From assembly GCA_023334545.1 (NCBI GenBank), contig JAADVB010000033.1:42167-106166 (forward strand): a stretch of 64,000 nt of DNA. The letters are read 5' to 3'. The notes beneath the pieces are model-generated. The model saw nothing but the letters and a program-made list of their open reading frames with translations. It ran no database searches and had not been told where the DNA came from. This stretch comes from Salisapilia sapeloensis (taxonomy: Eukaryota > Oomycota > Peronosporomycetes > Peronosporales > Salisapiliaceae). The number at the start of each line of letters is the position of its first letter. The stretch's first letter is position 1. Shown in pieces: positions 40,401 to 54,500 of the stretch. The position numbers were made by a program, and so were the translations under genes.

Positions 40401-42466
40401 GCGAAACCTGCAACAGAAGTATCTGAAGATCAAACGGTAACCTTAGAGTGCTATGTCGAGCGCTTTCAACTGATGACAAGTATGGATGGCGAAAAGTGGG
40501 AAGACAGAGGTGAACTAGATGCTTGCTCTTGCACGAGTTTGGTAAATATTGACATCGAGCACGAAAAAGCATCAACGGTGGCACAATTTGTAAAGCTTAT
40601 ACTTGTGAAATGGAAAGATGCCCCGGTCGTTCAAATGGAACTCTTTGGACAGGAGCTTCAAAGAAATGATCAGGTGACCTCAAGTATTGAGCGATCTGGA
40701 AATGCTATCATCGCACATCTTTCACAAATACTGAGTGCTGGAACAGCGATTTTGACAGACGCGAAGACGACATGGGAACTCTCCAAAGTTGCTGACAAAG
40801 AAAAGCAAGCCGAGATGCGCCAACTACTGGAGCAGATAGCGTCTTTAAAAGCAATGAATGCAACGGTAGGGAATGAGGTGAAGGAGCTGCAAGACAAATA
40901 TAAATCTTTGGTAGATGAGTATCAGGATGAGTCAAGATTGCTTGCTTCGGAAAAGGAGAAGAGTGAAGGCTTGAAAAAGAAAGTTGAAAAGTTAGAGTGT
41001 GTAGAAGGAGAACTAAAGAAAACAAGTGAGCAGCAAGAGAGTAAAATTGCAGACCAACTGCGAGATTTACAGAGTCTTACGTTACAAAAATCGGAGCAAG
41101 AGAAGGTCATTGAATCGCTCAAATGTGCAAAGCAAGATTTGGAAACTTTGTGCTCTAGCCTCCGAGATCAATTGCAGGCTCAGCAAGACAACCAAACTAG
41201 TGAAAATAACACGGCTATTGGTGAACTTATGACAGTCAAAGTACAACTTGAGGATTATAAGCGAAAGCATGAAGATTCGGAACAACTGCGAAAGGAGTTG
41301 CTAGCAGTCTCAGAAGGGTTACAAGTGCAGCTTCAAGCCGCCAGAGCTTCATCTGTCGAAAAGGAACAGGCGATGGGTGAGCTTGCAAAGCAAATGGAGC
41401 AAGATGCTGCCCATGTAATTGAAAAGTTGAAAAGTGAGAAGCAGTTACTGGAAGCCAGACTTGAAAAACAGAAAGGAACTGAAAGCACGCTGATGAAAGA
41501 GAACGAAACAAACCAGGTTGATTTGGAAGCGTGCAAGGCTGAGCTTGTCAAATTGAAAGGCGTCATAAAGGCTATAGGACTCGATGAAGGTGGAAGCGAT
41601 GAATCTGTTGGAATTTCATCTGCTGATGCAGAGAAGTTTGCTTTCGAGTCCCAGACTCGAGAGCTTCGGTATCAGGCAGAGATAGAAAAGCTGGAAGCGA
41701 AATGTCGAGCTCAGGATAAAGAGTACCAAGGCTCACAGCAGAGATTAATTGAGTGCGAAAATGAAATGCAATCGTTATCTCAACGGATTCGATTGCTAGA
41801 GGAAGCAGAAGAAGAGTTGCAGCTACAGATTCAAGTCCTAACTGACGAACGAGATGCCGCACGATTGAAAGAAGAGCAGCTTTTCACTGACAATAATGAA
41901 AAGGAAGAGGAAATTGAGCGCATTCGCGACGGATATGGTAAGCAGAGCTACAGCAACCGTTGTTTATATACTGTGCCTCAAACGCTAATGCCTGTGCAGT
42001 GTGGGTGACAGACCGAATGAATGCAAAGGAAGATGAATTGACAGAACTTCAAGAGCAAGTGGAAAAGTATGAGGCACTACTTAGGTTTGCCTCTCCGAGA
42101 GCGCAAGGGGATAACCAGACAAGTAACGGCCTTAAAAATCTGTACAAGCTCGCATTCGGTAGTATACTTCAATTTAAATAACTATTACAAAGATAAAAGT
42201 TTACATAGTATCTTTTTACGAATGCAGGAAACGATGCGTTTGGTCAGGATTGTGCCACACAAGAACAAGAACTTGCAAAGTGGATAGAAGATAAGAAAAA
42301 GGAACAAGTCACACCATCAGACAAGGTTGATGGCATTCAAAAGCGGGATGCCGTACAGACCGACGATAAGTTGAAAACTGTAGAGAGTGAACAGGTACAG
42401 GAAAACCCGGCAATGGTCCGAGGTGGTGACGATTCGGATGGATACGATGATGACTTTGACGCTTGA
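37404..42466 (+). CDS. Kinesin with IFT54-like CH domain nested in a discoidin-like domain, 3 exons
   Basis: Protein of 1643 aa; exons 37404-41937, 42000-42158, 42228-42466; introns 62 and 69 nt. The motor domain is N-terminal (1-355): P-loop FAYGQTGSGKTFSM near 93, switch I NAESSRSHS near 218, switch II LVDLAGSERA near 253, neck LKYANRAKSIK. Coiled coil follows to about 700. Residues about 755-790 (GYWVPISTDASPTIVVDLKC) and 1020-1087 (YVERFQLMTSMDGEKWEDRG, AQFVKLILVKWKDAPVVQME) look like the two halves of an F5/8C discoidin fold. Between them, about 860-980, lies a segment like the N-terminal CH domain of IFT54/TRAF3IP1 (LYGRPPIRFLHDVICAIIKN, ATPASILAGKNPVDTLKLL). A second long coiled coil and an acidic end (SDGYDDDFDA) follow. 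Plus-end or ciliary transport is plausible; the subfamily is not assigned. Confidence 0.85.
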
Positions 42467-42540
42467 GAGACATATAATTAAGCAGAAATTCACAACTTGT
42501 TTCTGTTTACTATCATTGTTCTTACCACTTTCTCTTAGCT

Positions 42541-45500
42541 TTATTCCTCCCAGCCAGCTTGGTTCGCGGCAATCATATCTCCATCGCCATCAATTGAGCG
42601 GCAATTGTAAATCGCGTACAGTAACTTTTCTTTCATAATCTCAAATGAAGAATATCTCGGAAGCTCCATGGAGAAGAAGCACGTGTGCGATACCGGCAGA
42701 TACATATCCACATTTGTTTGAGATGACTTTCCAAATGACTGCAATTTAAACTTCTGTGGGAAGTCAGCCTCGATGGTTGGAAGTCGTGATCGGCCCCATG
42801 CAAACCGCAAGAATGCAGATTTTTCATCCTGTGATAATTCATCCATCACTTGCCAGAACAAAACGATGTGAGGGTCAGTCTCATTGCATCCGGAGTACTC
42901 CGTACACTTCTTTAAAAGAGCTATGTCCACCTCTGGCATTCCACAGATCTCTTGCTCCAATTCTTCACCGGTGAATAACGACATCAACTTGACTGGAACA
43001 ACCTGTGCAAAACCATTCAGAAGTGTGTGAACTTGAGTGTCATACTCCGCCAGTCGATAGCCTTCGACAAGGTCCACGTATTCACATCTCGTGTCAAATG
43101 TCACAGCTATATCGTGTCCGCCAGGCTTCAACTCAATCACCCGGTTATCAGTCGATAACGTCGTGAATGTCTCCATCACGACGTCTTCGAAAGTGTCCTC
43201 AGTGACACCGTATTGATCAATCGAACGAAGGCTGTGCATGGAATTTACCATCATCGAATCAACACCGGCCAGGTCTGTCAAACTAACGCTGTCCCCGACC
43301 AATCTCTTCCAAATAATGGGAGCTATATCAAGGGAAAGCTGGTCTTCACTCCGCATCATACAGGCCATTAACTTTCCTAAAAATTCCATTTGTAATCCAA
43401 GTAGCCAGGTCGTTGCGTTTGGATGCAAAAGCCATTTATCTCTACCGGTTCCGACATTGTGGAGAGCATTCGGAGTGCATAGCATCAATTCAAGCTGCTT
43501 GCTTTGCAGCTCCTCACAGAATTGCTCCAACGTCTCACGGAATGGTCCACCTGCATCTATTGCGTTTTCACCAATGAACTGCGCCTTGTAAATTCGATTT
43601 TTGTTTCGATGGAAGTGAGGTAACTCTGCGTCCATTGCACGGAAAGCTTGCGAGAACAGAGTCTTCCACCCAGACAAGTCAGGCTTTCCAGTAAGTCGAT
43701 GGTGCGCTGCTTTCGAACGATTAAACTGGAGCTTAATGAATCCGATGTCGCTAACCGTGTCGGTCAAAGCATCCTCCCAGAGAGCCTTCTTCACGGCGTT
43801 AAAAATGCAATACTTATGCTTTTTCACTAGCCTCTCCAAGTCATATTTCAATGTGCTTTTCGTCACGAGCGGAGATGACATGCGAATGTAGGGAAGTAAT
43901 TCCCGGATGGCATTGTTAAAGTACTGAAGCATCTTGAACCACTCTTCCAGAAATTCGTCACCATTTCTAGTCTCGTCATGCGAGGTAGTCTGTAGCTGAT
44001 CTGCTGTTAATGGCTCAGCTGTTGAAGCTCTTGTGCTTGGGTCTGTAACGACTCGAACCAAGGTCGGCCATCGCGTTAGATCACTTGCACTTGGTGCAAG
44101 CTTTCTCCATGAGGTAGACAACAGTTCATCATCCGTCATTTCCTTTGTATGTGCCATCTTATTCACATATCGGACAAGCTCACTGTGCAGCGAAGCGTCA
44201 AGAGCTCGAACTTGTTCGTTGAACTGCAGCATTTTTGAACTGAATAGCTGGCGGCCGATGGACTCCAGCGCAAAGTGCGGAATCACGTGGAATTTGTATC
44301 CCCATAAAGTTGATGCGTTATCTTTCTCTGCAAAGGTGTCGTCAATATCGACGGAATACGTTAGCGTATTCCCAAATATGATAAGTGGCTCTCTCTGGGC
44401 CATCGAAAGTGATCGTCTCATAACGTCGCAACTATTAAGGTAGTCATACCGGTACACTCCTTCGTTCTCTCCCGTTTTCCACTGCACCAGTACTCCTTTT
44501 TCGTCCTCTCCTTTCCAGCTAACCAGCTCTTTCACAACGCCTACTTGCCCTGGTCCTCCATCTTCATTTCCATATATCCAATCCAAGGACCGCACGACTT
44601 CGTCGCCAATATTAATAGAGACAGGTGAGGACGAAGACGAAGTTAAGTGATATCGTTGCGGAGATCGTTTAGAGTCTGTACTGCCACTAACATTCTCCAC
44701 GACTGTTTCCTTCGATGTATTTCTGTCTCCCGCAACTCCATCACTGAATCTCAAGCGGATATACTTGTCCAATTCTGTTTGTTCGTCAAAACGTACTTCC
44801 AAAGCGACTGCATTCGGAATATGCACATAAATTTCCTTCACTACATCTTCTTTAATCTGTACTGGATGATGACTTTCTCGAGAAACGATATTCGATCCGA
44901 GTTGGGTGTCAAAATCGAGTAACATTGCCACTGCATCCACTATCTTTCGATTAACATTCGGCAGCTCTGGTAAAAGATTCGTAGAAGCATAAGGAATCTC
45001 TTGATACGTGACTTGCGTCCTACTTGACTGAGCGGCTACTTGCACTGGTCCTCTAGCGATAAGATCGACAAGATTCGCCCAAGAAATGGCTGTGTCATTG
45101 TCCTGAATGCCACAGACATGGAAGATGTCGTGCCTGTTCCTTCGTAAAGTCAGCACTTCATTCTGAAAGTCAATCGTTATCATGAGTATGTCTCCTTGGC
45201 ACATCTTTAGAGAGGGCGATGAAACCACTTTCTCTGTTCCAGCGTACTGGACTTCTCCACTACATTTCCACCGCACTATCCATTCTTCATTTTCATTGCT
45301 TTTTACAAGAAGACCCACTTCACATGACGGTCCAAGTTCCTTTAAAACCAATTCGCATGCAAACGCTCGTGTCTTGTCAATCGCGTTAGACGTCCAAAGC
45401 TTGTCCGTAGACGCACACGCTGCATCACTTACTACCATGGATGGCAATATATTGCGTTGGATTGCATACATACAGCTATCAGTTGCCAGGACTAGACCGA

Positions 45501-48500
45501 TGTAGCAGTGAGCAAGGCTTTGTAAGTACTGAGACTTTTTCAGCTTGCCCCCCTCGTTAAACGCTAGTGCTCCAAACTGTACGGTGACACATAGACGAAT
45601 ACGTTCAATCAGCGTGGGTGGAACTCTGGCGAGCCATTCATGATGATGGGATAAAGCTGTAATGACATCCAGAGCTTGACGTCCCAGCCGCTTCGGCGCT
45701 GTTTCGATGATGGCAGCTAGTGCCGCAATCGTAGATCCAGAAAATACTTCCTTCGCGACTGCACTCTCATCCCCTTTAAACGTTGCAGCTCCCGTGCTTG
45801 AAAGTAACCATAAGCACATCTCTAGCAGACGCATCTTCTTATCAAGACTGGTAGTGTTGTCATCCTCCATAGGTAAATCATGAAAGGATGCCATCGCATG
45901 AAAGCGAACACCCCAAGGCGCTTCAGATTCATTTGGTTTTACTTGCAGTGCAAATTTGTTGGTCTGTAGGGTCAGAGGAAGACTGTTGTTCATGGCTGGA
46001 TGACTGCCATCGATTCTTATCGCTTCAGAGTACTCTTCCTCTCCAGTCGTTTCAGAGTATCCAGAGACTGGTTCAAAAACACATTCCAAGTCTGATGGAC
46101 GATTTGGCACACTTTGTTCATCGAAGACGATTTGGATGGCTTTGGCGCTCTTGAATGGAATAAGACTCTTCGAAAGTGAAGTATCTGAGCAAGGATGTGA
46201 AGTACAGTACTCATAATAAGCCACACGCTTTTCCGGTAAATGCTTTCTTCCCCGTTGTAGTGTTTGAACGGCGCGAACGATGAGCTCAACAAGTTTTTCA
46301 TCGGCTAGTCCACTTCCTGCTTCGCAACGAATGTACTCTTGTAATACATCTAGAGCGCTCTTAAACCCATGCTGCATCTTCCTCGCTCGACTTGGAGTGT
46401 ATATTTGTAGAAGTGTTCCAAACAAGTCTCTACTAGAGCCTAGTGAGTCTAAATGCACAGGAAGCGACACAGGCATCTTCGATATGAACACCTCAAATAG
46501 TTTTCGAGCTGCATGCGTTACTTGTGCACGATGAATGTCGTATAGCAAGCTTTCGAGTCGACTGCTTTGCACTTGCAAGTCTTCCCGAATAAAATTCCAG
46601 GAGCAAGGGTCGACGGATAATTGAACCCGTTGCCTGTTAGTCATTTCAAACGTACTATTCCGTCCTTCCTCCAATTCACCAATGATATTCGGTGCAACGA
46701 GAAACTCTTCAGTCATGAGATAGTTCAGTGGCGCCAACAAGACAGTGTCTCTGTGACGTTGTTTCGTCCACATTGTCAGCCTGTTGCCCGTCTCACTGTC
46801 CGTGGTTATGAACTCCAGCCAACCACTAGAATGGCTGATTGCATTAATTTGCTCACCTACTTGAAGCCTTCCGCCTTCAATATCGAGCATCTTTGGTTCC
46901 TTGTAGAATGGAGCACCACTCGCTGATATAACACAGTATGTGCATCTCGATTCCTCCATGTAACAACTACTTACTGCCGGCTTTATTTCATCTCTTGGAT
47001 CACTGTACTTGATCAAGTCGGAATGCGATATCCTAGTCTCACAAACTGTATACCCGTTGTCGAGCGAAACATTGTTATTGTTTGCTATCAATTGAGGCGC
47101 AAATTGCTCATTTAGTAGACAAGAGATGACATTCGCTTCGAGTTCAAGTCGCTTTCGTGAACGCTCAACGGCATATGTGTGTGAGTACTCCACTTGAATA
47201 TGGACTTTGAACCCATAAGAACTACTGGATGATTCTTCTGCGCGCCAGATAATTGCACATGTGCCTCCAGGAATGATTAAAGGTGGTCGACCTTTCATGC
47301 CAGGCCAATCTTGATCGCTGCCAAAGTATTTTCGCTTTCCCCATCTGTCATTACTTGAGTCAAGTTTTACGATGGAGATAAAAGTCTCTTTGGAATCGGT
47401 ACGACAAGAATCGTCAAAGGTCAGACAGAGCCGAGTAGCGTGTGGACAGATGACCCGATGACCGACACATTCAGCTGTATACGGATGTGGAGACTCTAAC
47501 TCGAAGTGCCTATGCCGTGGACACACCACCTGACCATTGTAAACGTTCTGAATAGATTGAGTGAGCGTTGGAAGTAGCGACGTGACACTTTTAAACACAC
47601 TTAAGTCTTTTTGTGTGTTAACGAGGGTCGCCAAGGTCGTTAGACATTGCGCTTGTACTTCTGCCAATGCACTTAAGTACGTAGGAGGAGCTGCTTGTGG
47701 TTGGTATACGCGCTTCATTGGTACAGCAACAATCCAGATCCCTAGGCATTCGTCTTCGTTTGCAGTCTCTGCGTTGAAGAGCATGTTAATGGAGTTGCAT
47801 GGAATACGAAGTGGTGGATTTCCGTTACAACCAGGATAGATGTCACCAAAGTACTTTTCCTCTTCCCACTTCATTGGGTATGCAGACGCGACCGGGTCCG
47901 AGTCTTTAATTCTACTGAACTGCACATAGTCTGCAGCACCACTCGTCTTGCATTTTGAATCGAAATAAATCCACACTTCTGCAACGTCAGCGTCAAAGAT
48001 CAAGTTCTTGCGCATTTGACCATTCGTGTACGGCTTACAAGTCCTTGCAGTTTGAATGCCATCCGTAGGAATAAGACAAGGCGGACCTGGCTTCCTATCC
48101 GTTTGAAATGTGGCATCAAGCTGCAGCACGTCTCGGATATTGTGACATAGATCCTTCACAAACGGCATCAAGTTTTGTAAAAATGCTGCCACTTTCTTCT
48201 CCTCTTCCCCATTGTAATGGTATATACGAGACGCCTGCATTTCCAGCACTTGAGATTGACTTCCATCCACCGAAACTCGATAAAAACGCTCACCATTCTC
48301 AATTCGAATGCTCAGGACCGTCCCAATCTCACTCCAAACTTCTTTTGACTCTTCAATGATTGCAGTCACCCTTTCACCGACAGCAAGCTTTCGTATCTCC
48401 TTTTTGCTAAGAAGTATGGACGCTGCTCTGGCGCGCTGAACACGCTCTAACTTTTGTGCAGATGGCATAGAAGACATAGTAGATAATCCTCCGAGTACCT

Positions 48501-51500
48501 CTGCTATGTACTTGTAGATGGCTTCGCTCCAAGCCGGGGTGCTTGACAGCTTTCGAATCAATAGAACGTACGCATTTGAAAGATTCAGAAGTCCTTGCCA
48601 AGACGCTTGCACCCTAAACAAGGTACCAGTGTCCTTTCCGGGTATATCTTGTGCTTGTACAGGGACTACCACATGAGCATCATGAGCATGCTCGTGTGCG
48701 CTCCCAAGCGCAGCTATTCGGGAAAAAACTTCTTCCACAAACGAGTTTCTCGTGTCTGGAAACACTTCTGTAACTGCAGCATCGGCATCAGCTGGAGATA
48801 TATAACGTCCAAGCTCAGACAAAACAATAATCCCCGCGCAGCGCGTATCAATAGCAATGGCTCCTGAAAAGCAAAGCACCAAAAGGTTCTTTAAATTTTC
48901 AACACTTGCAAGCTGCGGAATCACAGAGCTCGTACACACCGTTCGGTACATGCTCAACAAATTCAGAATCCGATCTTTTCGTAACTCAAAGATAGGACGG
49001 TCAATGCAAGGTCGAGATTCCTCAATAGCTTTGCTGATAGCATCCTCTTGTAAAGCAGCCGGAGCGAGTGTCGGGCGATGGACCCAAACACTGGCGGATC
49101 GCTCATTGCAAGCGTGCTCTGGTGGTTCACCAAAGTAAATAGGACTATTATTAATTCGTGCACGCTTGAGCTCTTTCGGCATCGATTCAAAGACAGGCTT
49201 CACCAAGAGACGATGCCCCACAGCTTGATTAATAGAGCTGTAGTGCGTATAAAGCACAAGATGATCCGTCGGAACTTCGACTATCGTTACGTCCGTATGT
49301 CGAAGCACTCGAACTTCACTTTCGGCATTTAATGTAGCCTCTTCATTGCCCTTGTAGAGTGATTCGCCCCAGTGGTCCTCACATCTAGCACTCTTGTACA
49401 ATGTAACGCCATCTTCTTCACCCCGAAAGCAGCACGTAGGGTGGAACATAATACGCAGTTTCGATGCACCAGGTATACGCACAAGAGTGTGTTGTGAAAA
49501 TTCATCCGTTGTCTCTGGATGGTCCGACTCTATAACTTGTGATTTCGTTATATCTTCATCTCCAGCGACCTGCAAAAAGCAGTCCAACTCGAATGATTCG
49601 ACCTCGGTCCCGTCGAAAACCATTTTTAAAGCCCGTTCATCCTGCACTAACGCAATATGGACCCACACGTCTGCATTCAGAGCATAATTGCTCGTAAAGG
49701 CAAATTTGCGGTTACCTCCTGCACACACTTCATAGTGCAAATGTAGTTGATTCGTAAGAGAAATTTTTACATGACTCCAAGGTGTCTGAAGTGCACTACA
49801 AGTAGCAGATTTTCCGTAGCCTTGAAAGAGGATGGATCCACCAACAGTATCATCGACAGCACAAACTTCATATACACCTTCTGCCGGATTGAATTCGTAG
49901 CATCCAGTCTCCTGATTATCCTTCCACTGCACACGTACAGTACTCGTTCCCAAAATATTTTCCACGGTCCCTTTTCTTCCTAGGAGGATATCATTGTCTG
50001 CTTCTTCCTTCCAGTCCACTCCACATACCACCGTGTCCCCGACTTGCAGTCCACGAGGTTGAGATAGTTTTGGAGCGTACACCCATAGCATGACCGAATG
50101 ATTCCATATGAGGCTTGTTTCTGCATTTGCAGGTGCGATGATGCCTGGCTCATTCGCTGGTAAATAGAACGGCTCTAGTAATGTCACAAGTCTTTTGTCG
50201 TCAATGATCGTCGGTAAACGGCTCACACATGTAGAAACATCGCTTAGCTCTCGAGCAACCGTAGTCACTAGTGCTGTTTGGAAGGATTTAATATCCTCCG
50301 TGTTCTCGTTCTCTAAGCTTGTGACATTCTTATGAACAAGAAACTTCTTAATGAGGACGTCAATTACTTCTTGAGCAGCTTTACGAACACGGTCAGGACT
50401 GTCTGACAGCAAACGCACCACGTGATCATGGAAAGATTTTAAAAGGTGCACATCCTCTGGATAGTAGTCAAGCACGGCCGATTGAAGTAGACTCAACACG
50501 AAACTGGCATTTGCTTCGTCCTTGGCTGACACTTCGGACAATGCAGTCGAGACAAATTCCATGTACGCTGCAAATGCCGTTCTCAGCTTGTTCATAGCTG
50601 ACACTGTACAACCTGATACACCAATATCGAAATGGATTCGAGCGAGAGAGGAATTACTATCTTTCATCGCTAAAGAATTCAAACTTTCAGTACAGGATCC
50701 TCCGTAAGCCACTTGTGATAGTTCCATCGCTTTTCGCAGCGACTGTATCGTTCGACATTGCAACTTTCGATCGTTAAAATGCAACAGCATTTTCGTAAAC
50801 TGAGTGACTCCCGCCGCTCGACTTTCAACTCGATGGTTTCGCGCTTCTAGTGCTGTCTCCAATCCATCCACATCCACATCACTTTGCACAAATTCAAGTA
50901 TCTGTTCTGTCACCGTCTTAGTCATGCCTTGCTTTTGTCGCTCAGAGTAGCCTTTCCTGTACTTAAACGTTTCACGTAGCTCAATCGCTCCCTGCATTTC
51001 ATCTACAAGGTTGAACCAACTGTCCATAGTTGAGCTGTTTGATGCCTCACGACCAAGCTGACGTGCTTTGCGCGCAACAAGACCCCATCGACGTTTAGCA
51101 TCCGACTCGTCGACGGACAGTGCGGGTTTCAGTTGAAGTAGAAACTGTGCTCGTCGGATAACGTTGGAGCAAAGCACATCCAAAGCTTTTTCAGTCATCC
51201 CACCAAATGCGCTCGGCTGATGCTGTTGTGTAGCAGAATGCTGTCTACTTTGTCGACCGGAGCTCATGTCTTTAGCGTCTCCAAGGTAAAACCAATCCCT
51301 CATCTTTTGTGCGTTCTTCCAAGCATAGGAGATATGTTCTGGCAGCTTTCCATCCACATCGCTAGCATACGTCATAGCTTCTGATGACCACAGGTTATGG
51401 TGTAAAATTGCGGCAGCAACTGCCCGTACGGCAGTGGTTACTTGTGCCTTGGATGAGGTAGCTGCTGTTGATACACTTGACAAAGATCGAGATATAAGGA

Positions 51501-54500
51501 GTGAAGCACGAGGTCCCAAGCCTCTTTTCAACGCCTTCAAAAATGCTCGGATGCTAGAGTCTTTCGCTGGGCTGATCATTTCTTGCAGAAACTTGTGCTC
51601 CTCATTGTCATCCTTTACATCAATAGCTTTGCCATACTGAAAGAGCTCACTTCGAAGAAGTTTGCCATAGCTTACTTCTGCTTCGACCACTGGACTGAAA
51701 AATGTTCCATCGACCAAAAGAGAGCAGGCTTCTTGCATGAGGTGCTCATAATCGCGTATTAAATGCGTCGTCCAATGCAAGCGCGTTATCTCTTGAAGTT
51801 CTGACACTTCGCTTCGTGCAGTGAACTTGTACCCCCATTCGGTATTGGTAGTATCGGAGCAAAAGTAAACGTAGCAATGGTCGCTGTTGATGACAAGCGG
51901 AGGTTTACCTCCAACACCAGGAAAGTTTTCGGCACGACCTGTATACTTCGACTCACCGTACACTTTGGTCTTATCTGCGTCTTTATAAAATGTCAAGAAG
52001 TCATATTCATGCTCAGTACATGACCGAGGATCAAATGTGATTGTCATGGACTCTACACCAGGCATTTCAAACTTCTCGCAAAGCTCCAAATTGTTGTCGT
52101 AGTCGTGCTCCGATTCTTTTGATTTGGAAACAACGACGTTTTTAACACACTTAATTTGTTGTTCACGCTCAGATACAGGTACGAAGTCCGCAAGTGAACG
52201 TAAAGTCTGTAGTTCGGACATCATACTGTTCGTACTTTCCACAAAGAAAGCACACAAATTATTATAGAAAGCTTTCTTCTTAAGCGGTGGCAATAACGCA
52301 CGTTCGTCAGTAGATTTAGAAGACGTGAAGCTATTATAAATCTCAAATAAATTTCCGACGGATGATTCGACTGCACGCAAATTCTTTTCAGCTAGCAAGA
52401 CAGAGATTAGTGCTAGAACCATTGGCAACAATCGTCCAAGCCATCCTTGTTCCAAAAGGCGAAGCAATTTCAACGGCTTCATCGACTTATTCTCCGCAAT
52501 TTGAACTGCGGTTGAGCAAACACGATGGCAAGCTTTTCTCAGCATTGTCATAACTCGTGTTAATGTATCCAAGCTGCGAAAGTAATTCAAAGGAGAGATA
52601 TCTGGTGGTAAAATAAACACCACCTGGGTTACGCTGCATAGTAATGAGAGCAGCGTCGACAGTGTGCTTGCGTACTTCTCGTCACACTCCACGAGATATT
52701 TTTCCTCCAACGCACTAGTACATTCCACTAGCTTTGCGTATAAACCTTCAACCTCCATTTTCTCGACCATTTTGCTGCTCACAACTGATGTCTGTAGCGA
52801 AATATCTTGACACAAAAGAGCAATCTCAGCAAATTTGTCCGTAGAAGTGTCTGCCCCACAGCTTTCGACTAATTGAATCAATTTCCTCATCTGTCCTTCT
52901 ACATCGGATGTAGTCAGCTGAGTCATTGCTCGACGCAAAGCATGTCTTTCAGCTAGAAGCAATGCATGCTTCATTTGAGAGTCTTCAGCCCCATGCTCGA
53001 CGTGCAAATTAAGCTTGAGTAGCATTTGATAACTCTCATCCAGCTTAGAAATAAACTTCTTTGATGTCTCTTTACTCACAGACAAGTCATTTCTCGCCAA
53101 CAGCTCTGCTGTCACACGGCATATGCCTACTAGTAAGCAGAGCCAATCTACATCTGCGGATGATGATGAGCCAGAATAAGCGCGTTGAACAGATTCGGAA
53201 ATCATTGACGCGAGGTGGTCGAAGCAAGATGAGTACAAAGTGCACACATAAGGAACTTCGGCAACTTTGCCCATGTCAGTGCTCTTGACTCGGCATACCA
53301 CGTCTAGCTCGGACGATAGCGCATGGACAGCAGCGTTCCGATAAGGCAGGCGGAGTAATTTGGAAGCGGCATGACTGAATCGGCTCGACTTGTCGATATC
53401 AGCGTTTTCTTCTTGGTAAAAATAATCCAATTCTATCGCTGTTGCTTGAACACCAAGTGCGACGTGCTTGCCACCATTTTCATAGTAACTGACGTTGTTC
53501 TTACGACCGTTTAGAACCCATACGCGGTTATTCTCAGCATCAAAGCAAACCGCTGCACTGGGTAGATTGCACTGAAACACGCACGCTTCATCCTTGGGCT
53601 TCACTTCTTGCGTGATATTTTGGACGGAACTGACGCGTCGTCCATCCAAGCAGCTATACATTTGCACTTGAAATTTAGCATGCGTGTTCTCACCTTCCGC
53701 ATCATCATGAATGGCAGGTATGAGAACAGCAAGGTTCGATCCATTTGTGTAGACTGCAGGTACGTTGAGCGTCGCAAATGCTTTCGTGGACTCCAATTCG
53801 GCATGCCAAGAGGCCATCGATGAGAAGGTAGTGAGGTCTATGTTCAGCTGAACGCGTCGTATACAAGTCAGCATACACTTCTTGTCTTGTGAGATAGTCG
53901 GGAGGTAAACGTTCATTTGGATGTAAGCACTCCCCATGCAAAGGTTGTACAGAAAGTTTCCTTCCGAAGTGATTTTACGTATCACTTTTCCATCCTTCAC
54001 TGGCGTTTTTGAGTCGACCTGAACGGACATCTCCGTGAAAGAGAGCTTTTGCTTAACAGCTAAGCTCTCTGGGTCAATGCAAAGAATACGTTGAGTACTC
54101 GTGAACCTCTCTCGACCCATACGTTCATAGGTATTTAAACTGATGTAAAGACAGTCTTCACAATACGCGATACTGGAAACAATGTCACTTGCTACCTGCT
54201 TTACAACATCGCTTTTCCACTCCTCAACTTCACAAACATCTCGATCGACCCAAGGTAGATCATCGACACTGTAAATGACATTTAAAGCAAAGCCATCTTC
54301 GCTCGAAAAAGTCGTTTCAGCATTACTGGCAACGAGCAAATCGTTTATAACATCCGAAGATACTTTAATCCCATCTGGATTTTGCTCAACAGCAAAAGCA
54401 TTCGCCCATTTGTCCACTGCACACTCGTCCAGTAACTCGAAGTGGCCGTAGTATGCAGCTTTCACTCGACTTGAACTGTCCACCTCTGAGTCATTAATGT

